Of a stretch of 64,000 nt of DNA, positions 25,713 to 35,465 are shown one piece after another. Under the pieces are notes generated by a model. It had not been told where the DNA came from. It saw nothing but the letters and a program-made list of their open reading frames with translations, and did no database searches. This DNA is from Fodinibius sp050117475 (GTDB lineage Bacteria; Bacteroidota; Rhodothermia; Balneolales; Balneolaceae), in the NCBI GenBank assembly GCA_050117475.1, contig JASFMR010000002.1, positions 1 to 64,000 on the forward strand. The letters run 5' to 3'. Both the position numbers and the translations under genes were made by a program. How positions within the stretch are numbered: position 1 is the first letter of the stretch; each line of letters starts with the position of its first letter.

Positions 25713-27068
25713 ATGGATCGTTTTTACAAACAATTTCCCATACCGATGGTAATGGTTATTTTGGCCTTGGTACTGGCTTCATGCAAAGATGGCAATAAAG
25801 AAAGCCTTCAAAGTGCTAATTTCGAGGTGACCGTTGAAAATGCCGGGCAGGTTTATCCTATCCTAAAAAGTGATGCTTTTACTACACCGGTAGGTGCAAC
25901 AGAAGCAGGACCGCTGAAACCGGGTGATGCCTATGAATTTGAATTTACTGCTCCGGTAGGTGCTCATCTTTCACTTGCAACGATGTTTGGGCAGTCTAAC
26001 GACTGGTTTTTTGCATCGGACGAAGATGGTATTGCACTCTATAATGGCGACGGAACAAAAGTAACGGGGGATATCACATCCCAAATAGACTTGTATGATG
26101 CCGGGACTGAAGAAGACCAGGAACCGGGTGTAGGGGATAACCAAGCCCCTCGTCAAAGTGGGCCTAATACCGGTCCGGCGGATGACAATCCAAACGTAAG
26201 ATTGGTTGATGACTCAAATTTGCCTTCAACCGACCAAATGATAAAAGTAACGTTGATGTCAACCAGTGAATACGGTTTTAAGGTTCGTATTGAGAATGAG
26301 TCCGACAACAATACGCTTCAGACATCCGAAGGCGGTAAACCGGTGCTGATATCTCCGGGTGTTTGGTTGGTACATGCTGCAAGTCAGAGTGGGCTGCTTT
26401 ATACGCTTGGCGAACCTGATTATGGGGACGGCCTTGAAGGCATTGCCGAAGATGGGAATCCAGGAGACCTTGCACCCAATATTGCCGAGGAGACTGGCTT
26501 GACGGTACCAATTTCTCCGGGAGCGTTTGCCGTTTATTCCGGATCTAATCCAATTTTCACAGCAGGTCAGCAAGCTCCCGATAACGGGATCGAAGGCATT
26601 GCTGAAGACGGTAGTCCCAATATGCTTGGCACTGCACTACAATCGGAAGAAAAGGTATCAGAAAGCGGCGTTTACAGTATGCCGGATGCAGGGAGTGAGG
26701 CCGGACCCTTGTTTCCCGGTCATACATTTACCTTTACATTTTCCGCCGAAGAGGGAGATATGTTGACATTTGCCAGCATGTATGGCCAGTCAAATGATAT
26801 TTTCTTTAGTCCGGCTGAAGCCGGCATCGATTTGTTTAGTAATGGTACACCGACTACCGGAGACGTTACCAATCAAATTCTGCTCTGGGATGCAGGTACC
26901 GAAACTAATGAAGAACCGGGGATAGGCAGTAATCAAGCGCCAAGACAAAGCGCCCCCAACACCGGGCCTGCTGATTCCGATACCAATGTCCGGCAAGTTG
27001 ATGATGGATTTGATTATGGAGCGATTCCTTCACTTATCAAAGTTTCCATCCGGGTAGTTCAAAATTAA
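25713..27068 (+). CDS. Secreted spondin-domain lipoprotein with two repeated modules
   Basis: The 451-residue protein has a lipoprotein signal ending LALVLASC (Cys24 by position). It contains two related spondin_N-like modules, about 32-195 and 305-451. Each has ATMFGQSNDWFF or ASMYGQSNDIFF, a TGD(I/V)T.QI(D/L)L.DAGTE stretch and then NQAPRQS.PNTGPAD. Between them are short repeats of GIAEDGNPG and GIAEDGSPN. The second module starts with AGSEAGPLFPGHTFTFTFSA. Spondin-domain proteins are common in marine bacteria and probably bind at the cell surface. It precedes a two-component system by 120 bp, with a hairpin between them, so joint regulation is only a possibility. Confidence 0.83.
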   Translation: MDRFYKQFPIPMVMVILALVLASCKDGNKESLQSANFEVTVENAGQVYPILKSDAFTTPVGATEAGPLKPGDAYEFEFTAPVGAHLSLATMFGQSNDWFFASDEDGIALYNGDGTKVTGDITSQIDLYDAGTEEDQEPGVGDNQAPRQSGPNTGPADDNPNVRLVDDSNLPSTDQMIKVTLMSTSEYGFKVRIENESDNNTLQTSEGGKPVLISPGVWLVHAASQSGLLYTLGEPDYGDGLEGIAEDGNPGDLAPNIAEETGLTVPISPGAFAVYSGSNPIFTAGQQAPDNGIEGIAEDGSPNMLGTALQSEEKVSESGVYSMPDAGSEAGPLFPGHTFTFTFSAEEGDMLTFASMYGQSNDIFFSPAEAGIDLFSNGTPTTGDVTNQILLWDAGTETNEEPGIGSNQAPRQSAPNTGPADSDTNVRQVDDGFDYGAIPSLIKVSIRVVQN

Positions 27069-27081
27069 ATTCTGAATTATT

Positions 27082-27113
27082 GAGAAAGCCGTTCCTTAAG
27101 GGGCGGCTTTCTC
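27082..27113 (+). terminator. Hairpin after the spondin gene, probable terminator
   Basis: GAGAAAGCCG at 27082-27091 pairs with CGGCTTTCTC at 27104-27113 around a 12-base loop containing CCTTAAGG. The following tract is only partly T-rich. Confidence 0.7.
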
Positions 27114-27187
27114 AACTTTATTTACGGCTAGTTGATACAGATGGCCTAACAGTTGTATTTTTGGCAAAAGCTTAGTAGTTAATCCCT

Positions 27188-27907
27188 ATGGTTCAAAAAA
27201 ATATTCTCATAATAGAAGATGACAAAGAAATCACGGATCTGATCGAGATAAACCTTGATGATTCGGAGTATAAGGTCAACAAGGCTTTTGACGGGGAGGA
27301 GGGCTTATCTAAAGCCAGGGATTATAAGTACGATTTGATAATACTGGATCTTATGCTTCCAAAGCTAGACGGACTTGAAATATGCAAGAAGCTGAGGGCG
27401 GAGGAAATCCAAACGCCCATACTGATGCTTACAGCAAGATCGGAAGAGTTTGACAAGGTTTTGGGATTGGAACTCGGTGCTGATGATTATTTGACGAAAC
27501 CATTCAGTATCAGGGAGCTTTTGGCGCGAATAAAAGCTAATTTGCGACGAGTCGAAGTAGAACACAAATCATCACAATCGCTGGTTGAAAATCGTAAGCT
27601 TGTATTTAAGGATTTGGTTATCGATCCACAGAAAAGAAAAGTAACGCTAAATGATGAAGTTATTTCGCTGACGCCCAAAGAATTTGAGCTGTTACAGTTG
27701 TTTGCCTCCAATCCGGGCAAAGCGTTTTCCAGACAGGAGTTGCTGGAGAAAATATGGGGGTACCAGTTCGAGGGATATGATCATACTGTGAATTCGCACA
27801 TCAACAGGCTGAGAAATAAAATTGAGGAAGAGCCCTCCGATCCATACTATTTAAAAACGGTCTGGGGCGTAGGATACCGATTTGCTGAATTAGAAGAACT
27901 TGACTAA
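27188..27907 (+). CDS. OmpR/PhoB-family response regulator
   Basis: The 239-residue protein has a receiver domain (about 4-118) with acidic pair EDD at 10-12, phosphorylated Asp54 in IILDLMLPKLDG, and Lys104 in DYLTKPFSIRELLARI. The C-terminal winged helix (about 140-235) has LTPKEFELLQLFASNPGKAF, HTVNSHINRLRNKIE and YLKTVWGVGYRF, the OmpR DNA-binding pattern. Its stop codon overlaps the start of the kinase gene by one base, so the pair is co-translated. The signal is unknown; the spondin gene just upstream could be a target. Confidence 0.95.
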   Translation: MVQKNILIIEDDKEITDLIEINLDDSEYKVNKAFDGEEGLSKARDYKYDLIILDLMLPKLDGLEICKKLRAEEIQTPILMLTARSEEFDKVLGLELGADDYLTKPFSIRELLARIKANLRRVEVEHKSSQSLVENRKLVFKDLVIDPQKRKVTLNDEVISLTPKEFELLQLFASNPGKAFSRQELLEKIWGYQFEGYDHTVNSHINRLRNKIEEEPSDPYYLKTVWGVGYRFAELEELD

Positions 27908-29382
27908 TGAAAAAGTTACTGACTTCTTTTTACGGTAAATTATCGCTTGTCTTTCTGTTTTTATTGATAGCTTTGGGCATTGCACAGGTTTTTATTACCT
28001 ATAATTCTTCTATGCAATTTGTGAGGCAGGCAGATCAGAAATTGAATTTAAACCTGGCCCGGGATATGGCGTCGGAGTTTGAACCCCAGTTGCAAGACAG
28101 CTTCAACATTGACAAGATCAAGCATTCGATCCATGATATGATGGTGGTCAATCCCAGGGTAGAAATCTATATCCTGGATTCGGGAGGGAAGATCCTGGCG
28201 TATTTCATCAATCCGCCCCATAAGATTCGTATCGATTCGGTAGACTTACAGCCTGTCCGGAATTTTATTAATGGTCAATACACTAATTTGATACAGGGCG
28301 AAGATCCTCGTAATCCGGAAACAAAGAAGCCTTTTTCAGCGGCAAAATTGAGTATCGGGCCTTCAAAACAGGGATATATCTATATAATCCTGGGTGGAGA
28401 AAAATATGATTCAGCATTGAATATGCTCGAAAATAGCTACTTTCTGCGTACCAGTATTAAGATATTCGTAATTATCTTATTGGTGACCGGTATCGTAGGA
28501 CTTCTTCTTTTTGCGTTTCTTACAAAAAGACTGCGGCGAATGACGGAGATCATCGAAGGGTTCGACCGCAATGGCCTGGATAGACGGGTACCTGTTCACT
28601 CGAATGATGAAATCGGCAGGCTGGCCCAAAGTTTTAATAATATGGCTGATACCATACAGAAGAATGTGAGAGAGCTGGAGAAGACTGATCGGCTGCGGCG
28701 CGAGCTTATTGCGAATGTATCTCACGATTTACGGAGTCCCCTTGCTTCAATACAGGGATACCTGGAGACAATTCTGCTCAAAGAGTCTGATCTGAGTGCT
28801 GAAAAGAGAAAGCAGTACCTGGAAGTGATCTTAAAAAATACGACGATGCTTAGGCAGCTGGTAGAAGAGTTATTTGACCTCTCCAAGCTGGATACCAAAC
28901 AAGTAGAACCCGAATTCGAGCCGTTTTCGATTGCCGACCTGGTTCAGGATGTGACCCTTAAATTTGAGCAGCAGGCAGATCAAAAAGGCATTGAACTCGA
29001 GGCTGAGGCTCCGCCGTCACTTCCCCTTGTAGAGGGTGATATTGCCCTTATTGAACGTGTGTTAAGTAATCTTATTGAAAATGCAATTCAATATACAGAT
29101 GCGGGAGGACTCATCGAGATTCAGCTGAAACCCAATTCCCATTTTGTTAGAATATCAGTGTCAGATAACGGGCCGGGAATCAGCCAAGAGGATTTGCCGT
29201 ATATTTTTGATCGGTTTTATCGAGCCGAAAAGAGCCGTTCCAAGGATAAGGGAGGTACCGGTCTTGGCCTTGCCATTGCAAAGAAGATTCTGGAGCTTCA
29301 CAACCAGGATATACAGGTAGAAAATCGGAAACAGGGCGGAGCCGAATTCTATTTTAAATTACATGTCGCCAACAAGCCCTAG
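27907..29382 (+). CDS. Two-component sensor histidine kinase
   Basis: The 491-residue inner-membrane kinase has membrane spans near 11-30 and 183-205 around a periplasmic sensor. HAMP follows (about 206-258), then the phosphoacceptor His273 in ANVSHDLRSPLASIQGYLET. ATPase motifs are SNLIENAIQYTDAGG, SDNGPGIS, FDRFYRAEKSRSKDKGGTGL and GLAIAKKILELHNQ. It would phosphorylate the overlapping response regulator. Its sensor domain has no family I can name. Confidence 0.94.
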   Translation: MKKLLTSFYGKLSLVFLFLLIALGIAQVFITYNSSMQFVRQADQKLNLNLARDMASEFEPQLQDSFNIDKIKHSIHDMMVVNPRVEIYILDSGGKILAYFINPPHKIRIDSVDLQPVRNFINGQYTNLIQGEDPRNPETKKPFSAAKLSIGPSKQGYIYIILGGEKYDSALNMLENSYFLRTSIKIFVIILLVTGIVGLLLFAFLTKRLRRMTEIIEGFDRNGLDRRVPVHSNDEIGRLAQSFNNMADTIQKNVRELEKTDRLRRELIANVSHDLRSPLASIQGYLETILLKESDLSAEKRKQYLEVILKNTTMLRQLVEELFDLSKLDTKQVEPEFEPFSIADLVQDVTLKFEQQADQKGIELEAEAPPSLPLVEGDIALIERVLSNLIENAIQYTDAGGLIEIQLKPNSHFVRISVSDNGPGISQEDLPYIFDRFYRAEKSRSKDKGGTGLGLAIAKKILELHNQDIQVENRKQGGAEFYFKLHVANKP

Positions 29383-29463
29383 TTTACTACCCTTTTTATT
29401 TCAGTATCCATCGATGGCAGATATCTTGCATACCCGATGAATATGAGTATGGAACTCCTTCAA

Positions 29464-32400
29464 CTATTTGTTTTTTGCTTGTTTTCCGTTGTCGATTTGA
29501 TTTAATAATTCCTTTACGGCTCGTTGAAGTTGTGCATCACCGCGAGTGCGGTAGTTTGGTGCATTTTCTATTTCAATGTCCGGAATTGCCGGGCCGTGTT
29601 CCATATTTTTGTCGGTTGCTTTTACATACCAGCCGCGGAATGGCAGTCGCACAAAAGAGTCTCCCATAAGCCTGGCGCCCCCGGTCGAAATAACAGCACC
29701 AAAGGTAGGTTCACCCACTAATGTTCCGTAATCCAGGGTCTTGTAAGCGTGTGCAAAGATCTCTGCATTGGAATAGCTGTTCTGGTTGGCCAGGGCAATG
29801 GAGGGACCAGTCCAGGTCGCGAAGGGCAAGCGTTCACCGAACGGGTAATAGCTCCGAAAGTTTGTGTGGTCCTTTTGTAAATTATTGGTAGCTCCCCGGG
29901 GAATTGTATAGGCATGCTGACGGTAATTGAGTACTGTAAGCAAATAGTCGGTTGTCCAGCCCCCGCCATTATAGCGAACATCAATGATAATACCGTCTTT
30001 ACCTTCACCGGTAGCGGTAAGTTCTCTTTCAAACCGTTCAAAGCTGGGCCAGTTCATACCCTGTATATGCAGGTAGCCCAGTCGTCCGTTTGAGTATTTT
30101 TCGGTAAGATCCTTTCGCTCTTGAACCCATTCATTATACAATTCTTCTTTAAGGCTTCGGGTTGGTTCGATAACGACTTCCCTATTCTTTCCTTTGGCAT
30201 TACGGACATTAAGCATTGTGGGAGTGTCAACCTTATCTTCGAGCAGTTGAAAGAAATTGTCTGTTTTAGCAACCGATTTACCGTCGACCGAAGTGATGAC
30301 ATCACCGGCATATAATTTGCTGACCTCACGATCGGCCGGTGAGTTTGGAATTACATGGGTTACCCGTACCCCGTTGTCTACCGGTTCAACTTCGACGCCC
30401 AGTAATCCGGTATGCATATCTTGCGTTTCTGCGCGCTCTGATCCATAGAAACCCATGTGGCTGGAATTGAGTTCTCCAAGCATCATATTCATTACATCCT
30501 GGAAATCCTGATCGGAGGAAGCTGCCATAGCCCAGGGTTTATAATGGTCATGCAGGGCGTTCCAATTTTGTCCATGAAAGTTGGGGTCATAGAAATTGAT
30601 ATCCAATTTTCTCCAGGCTTCCTCAAAAATTTGGTTACGTTGCTCTTTGTGATTGATAGCCATTTTCGCTGTGAAAGGCATATTCTCGAGATCGTTCTTT
30701 TCGAGGTTGAATCGACCCATTTTGCCTCCCTTTTGCATTAGGTACAGCGCATTGAGTTTTGAATTGAGTCTCACATTATAGGGGGCGACTCCACCTTGGG
30801 TTAGTGCTTTTGTCTCAGTGCCATCCCATTTTGCCTGGTAAAGGTCTTGGTCGGCATCATAATTTTGGCGGCTGTCGCGATTGACAACAAAAAAGAAAGT
30901 TTGCCCGTCCTTAGAAATGGCAATGTCAGATTCATTGCCGGGTAGGGAAGTTACTTGTTGTAAGCGTTTATAAAGGCCGTCAAAGTTAATATCAACATCA
31001 ACGCCAACAGTGTCTTCGGGTGAGAGGTGTATGGGTTTTTCACTTTTCTCCCAGTCAAGCTTAGTGCGTTGCCAGTCACGTTTGTTCAGCCATGCAAACC
31101 AGACGTCGTCATCGCCGTTATTACGTGAGGACAGGAAAGCCAACTTGCTGCCGTCGGGACTCCAAACGGGATCGGTGTCCGGTCGCGGGTGCTTACTGAT
31201 ATTGACCGGATCTTTAGAGTTATCGGCGGGTTGAATATATATTTCGGTGTTGAAATCCAGATCCGGCAGGGAATAGGCCAGCCATTTGCTGTCCGGACTC
31301 CACGCTATACCGTCTGCCTCGGCCCACCCTGTGTCAAGCAATATTGTTTCCTTACCTAATCGGTCGCGGCCATTAATATCTGAAACGATAAGTTGTCCCC
31401 GTCCTCGATTAAAAGCCACTTTCTTGCCGTCGGGAGAGAGAATGGGGTGGCGTTCGGCCTGCTGCGTTTCGGTTAGGCGGATGGTCTTGAATTGTAAACT
31501 CTCAAAAAGATCTTTTTTGCCACTGGCAGATTCCAAGGCGAATAAATCATATTGCCCGTTTCGGTCGCTGGCAAAAAGAATAGTTGAATCATTCAGAAAC
31601 GTGACGTCCAGATCACGGTATGGGCTGTCTGTCAGTTTAACAGACCGGTTTTTCTTCGGATTGTTATGCTTGATAAAGATTTCTCCGTTTTCTACAAAGG
31701 CAAGCCAGTCTCCACTGGGAGATACAGCAAATTCTTCGGCGTCCTCTGTGAATGTTTTTCTTTCGATATTGTCAAAGCGCCGGTCATGTGAGACATTGAT
31801 GTCTAATTTTTGGGGAGTCTCTCCCTCTCGGAAGGTATAAATGCCGGTTTGGCTTTCAAAGACGATATAATTGCCGTCATTGCTAACGTCAAAGTAACGG
31901 ACACCGTCATTCTTCAAATTTGTCAACTGTTGTAAGTTGCCGATTCTGCCGTCATTCGAAAAACTTGTCTTATAGATATTAAGGGTGCTGTCGCGCTCGC
32001 TTGTAAAATATAGTTCATTGTTTCCGGCAAACCGGGGATACATATCATTCCCCATAAAATCGGTTAACTGCCTGTAAGTTTTGTTTTGGGTATCATATAC
32101 CCATAGATCCTTATTGGCGGATCCCCGGTAACGCTTGCGGTATTCCCGGTTGTAGCCGCGAACAAAAACCAGATACCGGCCATTGGGAGACATCGCAGCC
32201 ATTAAACCGAAAGAATCAAAAAAGCGGGTCGGTGTTCCGCCCTCGGAAGACACAAGTTGGATTTCCGGCTCCCATTCAACTTGGTTGTATGTACGATTAG
32301 TCGTGAAGATAACTCGATTGTCTGGTGCCCAACCCGTGAGTTCGTCCGAAGCCGAATGGTAAGTCAGCTGTTTAATTTTGCTGCCATCAGCATTCATTAC

Positions 32401-32676
32401 AAAAACATCATTGTTCCCATTGCGATCACTGATAAATGCAATCTTGCTTCCATCCGGGCTCCACTGAGGGCGTGTGTCATAAGCTTCATGCAGGGTCATC
32501 CGCCAAGCACGTCCGCCATTTATGGGAACCCTCCAAATGTCTCCCTGGTAAGAAAAAGTAATCGCCGACCCATTGGGACTAATGGACGGGAATCGTGCAA
32601 AGGGGGTATCCGATTGTGCATTTGCCCCCCAGCTTAAGCTAAGTAGCAAGTAAAGAAGAAGATATAATCTTTTCAT
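29464..32676 (-). CDS. Tricorn-like S41 protease with beta-propeller and PDZ domains
   Basis: The 1070-residue protein has a signal peptide (cut near ANAQ), so it acts in the periplasm or outside. About 25-590 is a set of TolB/WD-like beta-propeller repeats (WSPDGSKIAFISDRNGNNDV; AWSPDSKWLAYS), then the C1 helical region, a PDZ domain (about 750-850: LLGVEVEPVDNGVRVTHVIP, ADREVSKLYAGDVITSVDGK) and an S41 protease core. Ser969 in NQNSYSNAEIF aligns with the tricorn nucleophile, and LNSSHMGFYG with its SH pair. In tricorn the nucleophile is followed by Asp; here it is Asn970. It degrades peptides from larger proteases in relatives. The long frames on the other strand are shadows. Confidence 0.93.
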   Translation of the reverse strand: MKRLYLLLYLLLSLSWGANAQSDTPFARFPSISPNGSAITFSYQGDIWRVPINGGRAWRMTLHEAYDTRPQWSPDGSKIAFISDRNGNNDVFVMNADGSKIKQLTYHSASDELTGWAPDNRVIFTTNRTYNQVEWEPEIQLVSSEGGTPTRFFDSFGLMAAMSPNGRYLVFVRGYNREYRKRYRGSANKDLWVYDTQNKTYRQLTDFMGNDMYPRFAGNNELYFTSERDSTLNIYKTSFSNDGRIGNLQQLTNLKNDGVRYFDVSNDGNYIVFESQTGIYTFREGETPQKLDINVSHDRRFDNIERKTFTEDAEEFAVSPSGDWLAFVENGEIFIKHNNPKKNRSVKLTDSPYRDLDVTFLNDSTILFASDRNGQYDLFALESASGKKDLFESLQFKTIRLTETQQAERHPILSPDGKKVAFNRGRGQLIVSDINGRDRLGKETILLDTGWAEADGIAWSPDSKWLAYSLPDLDFNTEIYIQPADNSKDPVNISKHPRPDTDPVWSPDGSKLAFLSSRNNGDDDVWFAWLNKRDWQRTKLDWEKSEKPIHLSPEDTVGVDVDINFDGLYKRLQQVTSLPGNESDIAISKDGQTFFFVVNRDSRQNYDADQDLYQAKWDGTETKALTQGGVAPYNVRLNSKLNALYLMQKGGKMGRFNLEKNDLENMPFTAKMAINHKEQRNQIFEEAWRKLDINFYDPNFHGQNWNALHDHYKPWAMAASSDQDFQDVMNMMLGELNSSHMGFYGSERAETQDMHTGLLGVEVEPVDNGVRVTHVIPNSPADREVSKLYAGDVITSVDGKSVAKTDNFFQLLEDKVDTPTMLNVRNAKGKNREVVIEPTRSLKEELYNEWVQERKDLTEKYSNGRLGYLHIQGMNWPSFERFERELTATGEGKDGIIIDVRYNGGGWTTDYLLTVLNYRQHAYTIPRGATNNLQKDHTNFRSYYPFGERLPFATWTGPSIALANQNSYSNAEIFAHAYKTLDYGTLVGEPTFGAVISTGGARLMGDSFVRLPFRGWYVKATDKNMEHGPAIPDIEIENAPNYRTRGDAQLQRAVKELLNQIDNGKQAKNK

Positions 32677-32975
32677 AGTTAGGTAATTGATTAATAACTA
32701 GCTGAAATGAATAGCCGGCATTTTAAAAACAGACCGATCCCCCTTAATATGGTGTTCATAAGCCAAAACTTAAAATTAAGATTATAAGAGCTTGAAAAGG
32801 AATAGCCCTAACCATGGATCCTTTTTTCCCAGAAACAGTATAAAATCAGAGAATCCGTCTTATTCTTGACGGGTCATAGAAAAAATTCCAAAAAATTAGA
32901 TCCGATGGAAATTACTATATACCGCCACTATAGATGAGTACATATTTATTTGATGCCGATACGCTGATGAATTTT
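32677..32975. other. Non-coding gap between tricorn-like and di-heme oxidoreductase genes
   Basis: The 299-bp gap has no frame of note, no tRNA and no strong hairpin that I can see. It must hold the promoter of the tricorn-like gene and the 3' end of the imelysin operon transcript. Confidence 0.5.
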
Positions 32976-34370
32976 CTAAATCGCTTTTATAAATGCCACC
33001 AGTGCATCTCGATCTGATTTTGATAATTGTTCAACATATTGTCTGGATTGTTCAGCTTCTCCACCATGCCACATGATGGCTTCCATAACACTGCGAGCCC
33101 GACCGTCGTGAAGAAAGCTCTGGTGCCCGTTGACTATTTCAACAAGTCCGATACCCCATAAAGGCGGTGTTCGCCATTCGGTTCCGCTGGCCCCAAAATC
33201 AGAGCGATGGTCAGCCAACTCTTCCCCCATATCGTGAACCAACAGGTCGGTATATGGGAATATCGTTTGGTTGGATAGAGCAGGGATTTCATCATCTGTA
33301 CCTGTGGTGTAACTGGGGATATGGCAGGATTGACATCCGGCATCCATAAAAAGTGTTCTACCCTGTTTAACTTCAGGGTCATTCACATGTCGTTTTGCCG
33401 GAACGCCCAAGGTCTTAACGTAAAAAGCGGTCTCTTCCAATATTTCTTGAGAGATTTCAGGATCGTCATCCAATGAATCGGCTGCTTGTGAATTTTGATA
33501 AATATTTTCGGCAGAGTAATAGGGAGAGGTGACTCCCATGTCTTGATTATATGCCGAAGCTACTTGTTGAATGATTGTCGGTTGGTTGGCTTTCCAACCA
33601 AAGCGGCCCAATTCCATTTGGCCGGTAGAATCATTACGCACATAATTCGCTTTGCCGGAGATTCCGTCCTTGTCGTCATCATTTGGATCGGCATTTGCGA
33701 GAATTTGCTGCTCAGGAATGTTTTGCAGTAATCCCATCCCGAAGACAGGCGGTGCCGTTCGGACTGACGTATGAAGACCGTTCGGGAGAGGAATGTATGG
33801 ATTGACAATATTATACGCTGGTTTCCGGAGTTCAATATTGGTCCCGTCTGCTAATTCCTCCTTAATGTAATTGTAGATGACTTCTATATCAGCCTCTGGC
33901 TTTTTGCCAAAAACTGATTTGTTTTGAAGCTGTAGGCCGAAACCGGGAGAAGGAATGGGATTACCGGGTTCATCGCCGTTCTGACTCACGCGAACTAAAA
34001 CCGAGGAGATCCGGCCGTTATCGAAAAAGGGTTTGCCCCGGCCGTCATTCACATGGCAAGAAGTGCAGCTGGAATTATTAAACAAGGGGCCGAGTCCGCC
34101 ATTAACCTGGGCGGGGGCCGTTACAAATGAAGCCTCAAAATTAGCATCTCCGGCATTGTGTATTTCTAAAGAAGTTTCGCTTAAATTGGGTGCCGGACGA
34201 GAAAATGCGGTATTATCCTTTTCATGTACAGTAGCAGCTCCTCCACTATTTATTTCTTGTTCTGTAAAAGTCGGTTCTGAATTATTATCGGAAGATAAGG
34301 TGTCGCATCCGTGGAAGAGCACGGCTGTCGATGCCAAAGCGATCAAGAAAAAAGATTTTTTAAAGTTCAT
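32976..34370 (-). CDS. Di-heme oxidoreductase-family c-type cytochrome lipoprotein
   Basis: The 464-residue protein has a lipoprotein signal with Cys22 (AVLFHGC). Two heme-binding sites are visible: CTSCH at 102-106 and CQSCH at 346-350. The overall pattern matches the di-heme oxidoreductase (DHOR, thiol oxidoreductase-like) family, as do FGWKANQPTI and RTPPLWGIGL. It is probably a periplasmic electron-transfer protein. It starts 11 bp inside the end of the imelysin gene, so the two are translationally coupled. DHOR genes are found with imelysin genes elsewhere, where they are linked to iron acquisition; that role is inferred here. Confidence 0.9.
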   Translation of the reverse strand: MNFKKSFFLIALASTAVLFHGCDTLSSDNNSEPTFTEQEINSGGAATVHEKDNTAFSRPAPNLSETSLEIHNAGDANFEASFVTAPAQVNGGLGPLFNNSSCTSCHVNDGRGKPFFDNGRISSVLVRVSQNGDEPGNPIPSPGFGLQLQNKSVFGKKPEADIEVIYNYIKEELADGTNIELRKPAYNIVNPYIPLPNGLHTSVRTAPPVFGMGLLQNIPEQQILANADPNDDDKDGISGKANYVRNDSTGQMELGRFGWKANQPTIIQQVASAYNQDMGVTSPYYSAENIYQNSQAADSLDDDPEISQEILEETAFYVKTLGVPAKRHVNDPEVKQGRTLFMDAGCQSCHIPSYTTGTDDEIPALSNQTIFPYTDLLVHDMGEELADHRSDFGASGTEWRTPPLWGIGLVEIVNGHQSFLHDGRARSVMEAIMWHGGEAEQSRQYVEQLSKSDRDALVAFIKAI

Positions 34371-35433
34371 TTATCAGAGGTTTTATATCTTTTTGCAGTG
34401 TTAATAAAACAGTTTGAACAGCCTGTTGGGCATTTTCGACCCCATCAGGATTATCGGTAATGGCATCCCGAAAGTTACCTTGAATATTACCAATGGTCGT
34501 TATGGCGGCATTAATTTCGGCTTTGAAACGCGAATCGAGTTCGGAGTCGAGTGTTATAACAAAATCTGAAACGCCGGGGCCTTCGCTATCTTTGTAATTG
34601 CCCGTATACATATGCAGAATGCTGCGAATATTATTCTGGAAATCCGTTTTTGAATTGAAACTGAACTGTGATTCCACCAGCGTAGGATCCTGCTGGGAAT
34701 AAGGATCTCCGATTTTCCCATTGGCAACTTCATCCGCGATGCCTTCCATCCCACTTATCAATTCTTCAATTGCTGATTTTTGACTCAGATATACGTTGCT
34801 GCCATTTCCTGCTTTGGCCAGCGTCTCTACATAGTTGCCACCATTAGAATTCCATGCAGAGACCAATCTTGACGTTTCTCCTTTCAGACTTTTCGCTGTG
34901 GCGACCAAATAGTCGAATTGCCGTTCGGTAAAGTCATTGATAGTTTTGTCGTTGCTATCCCCAAACAACAAGTACTCGATCGTGTGAAAACCTTTAAGGC
35001 CGGTGTCAAGCCCATCGATATATTCTTTGGCCAACTCATCACTGCTGGCCAATACATTATCGAGATCCGTTTTGTTAACCGGCCAGTCGTCGATGGCGGG
35101 ATCGATACCTTCACTTTCGACCGGCCCGATGAGGAACCCTTCGGAAGATTCCCAGGGTTCACGTGTGTTTCTCCATTGTTTTTGGGCAGCGTCCAGGTTT
35201 CCTTGCGTGGTGTTTTGTTGAAGGGTTTGTACGGCCGATACCAGTTCGGCAGCGTTGGTATCCAAATCGATATAAGTTTGCAAGATGATGTTGTTTGCTT
35301 CATTCTCAAGCATTGGTGAAGCATTATAATCGATGCCTTGACTTCCAGTGCCATTGTCGGAACATCCTGCTGCTGTGATTAATAACAGGATCGCTATTAC
35401 AAAGTTTTGGCTGAATGTTTTTGGAAAAAGCAT
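34360..35433 (-). CDS. Imelysin-family periplasmic lipoprotein
   Basis: The 357-residue protein has a lipoprotein signal (TAAGC, Cys24) and a helical imelysin domain. GFHTIE at 148-153 fits the conserved GxHxxE metal/peptidase-like motif, with LLFGDSND after it; WEIGPxE-like WESSEGFLIGPVESEGIDPA is also present at about 94-113. The family (IrpA, ICMP, EfeM-like) is iron-regulated in several organisms and is thought to bind metal or heme, not to act as a protease. It lies between a porin and a di-heme cytochrome in one minus-strand operon. Confidence 0.93.
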   Translation of the reverse strand: MLFPKTFSQNFVIAILLLITAAGCSDNGTGSQGIDYNASPMLENEANNIILQTYIDLDTNAAELVSAVQTLQQNTTQGNLDAAQKQWRNTREPWESSEGFLIGPVESEGIDPAIDDWPVNKTDLDNVLASSDELAKEYIDGLDTGLKGFHTIEYLLFGDSNDKTINDFTERQFDYLVATAKSLKGETSRLVSAWNSNGGNYVETLAKAGNGSNVYLSQKSAIEELISGMEGIADEVANGKIGDPYSQQDPTLVESQFSFNSKTDFQNNIRSILHMYTGNYKDSEGPGVSDFVITLDSELDSRFKAEINAAITTIGNIQGNFRDAITDNPDGVENAQQAVQTVLLTLQKDIKPLINEL

Positions 35434-35465
35434 GTGAGGTCGTATTGGATTAGATTATTATGATG

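Noticed and set aside
31286..31840. 184-codon plus-strand frame inside the tricorn-like gene
   Set aside because: Antisense shadow; Ser/Arg-rich product without a domain.
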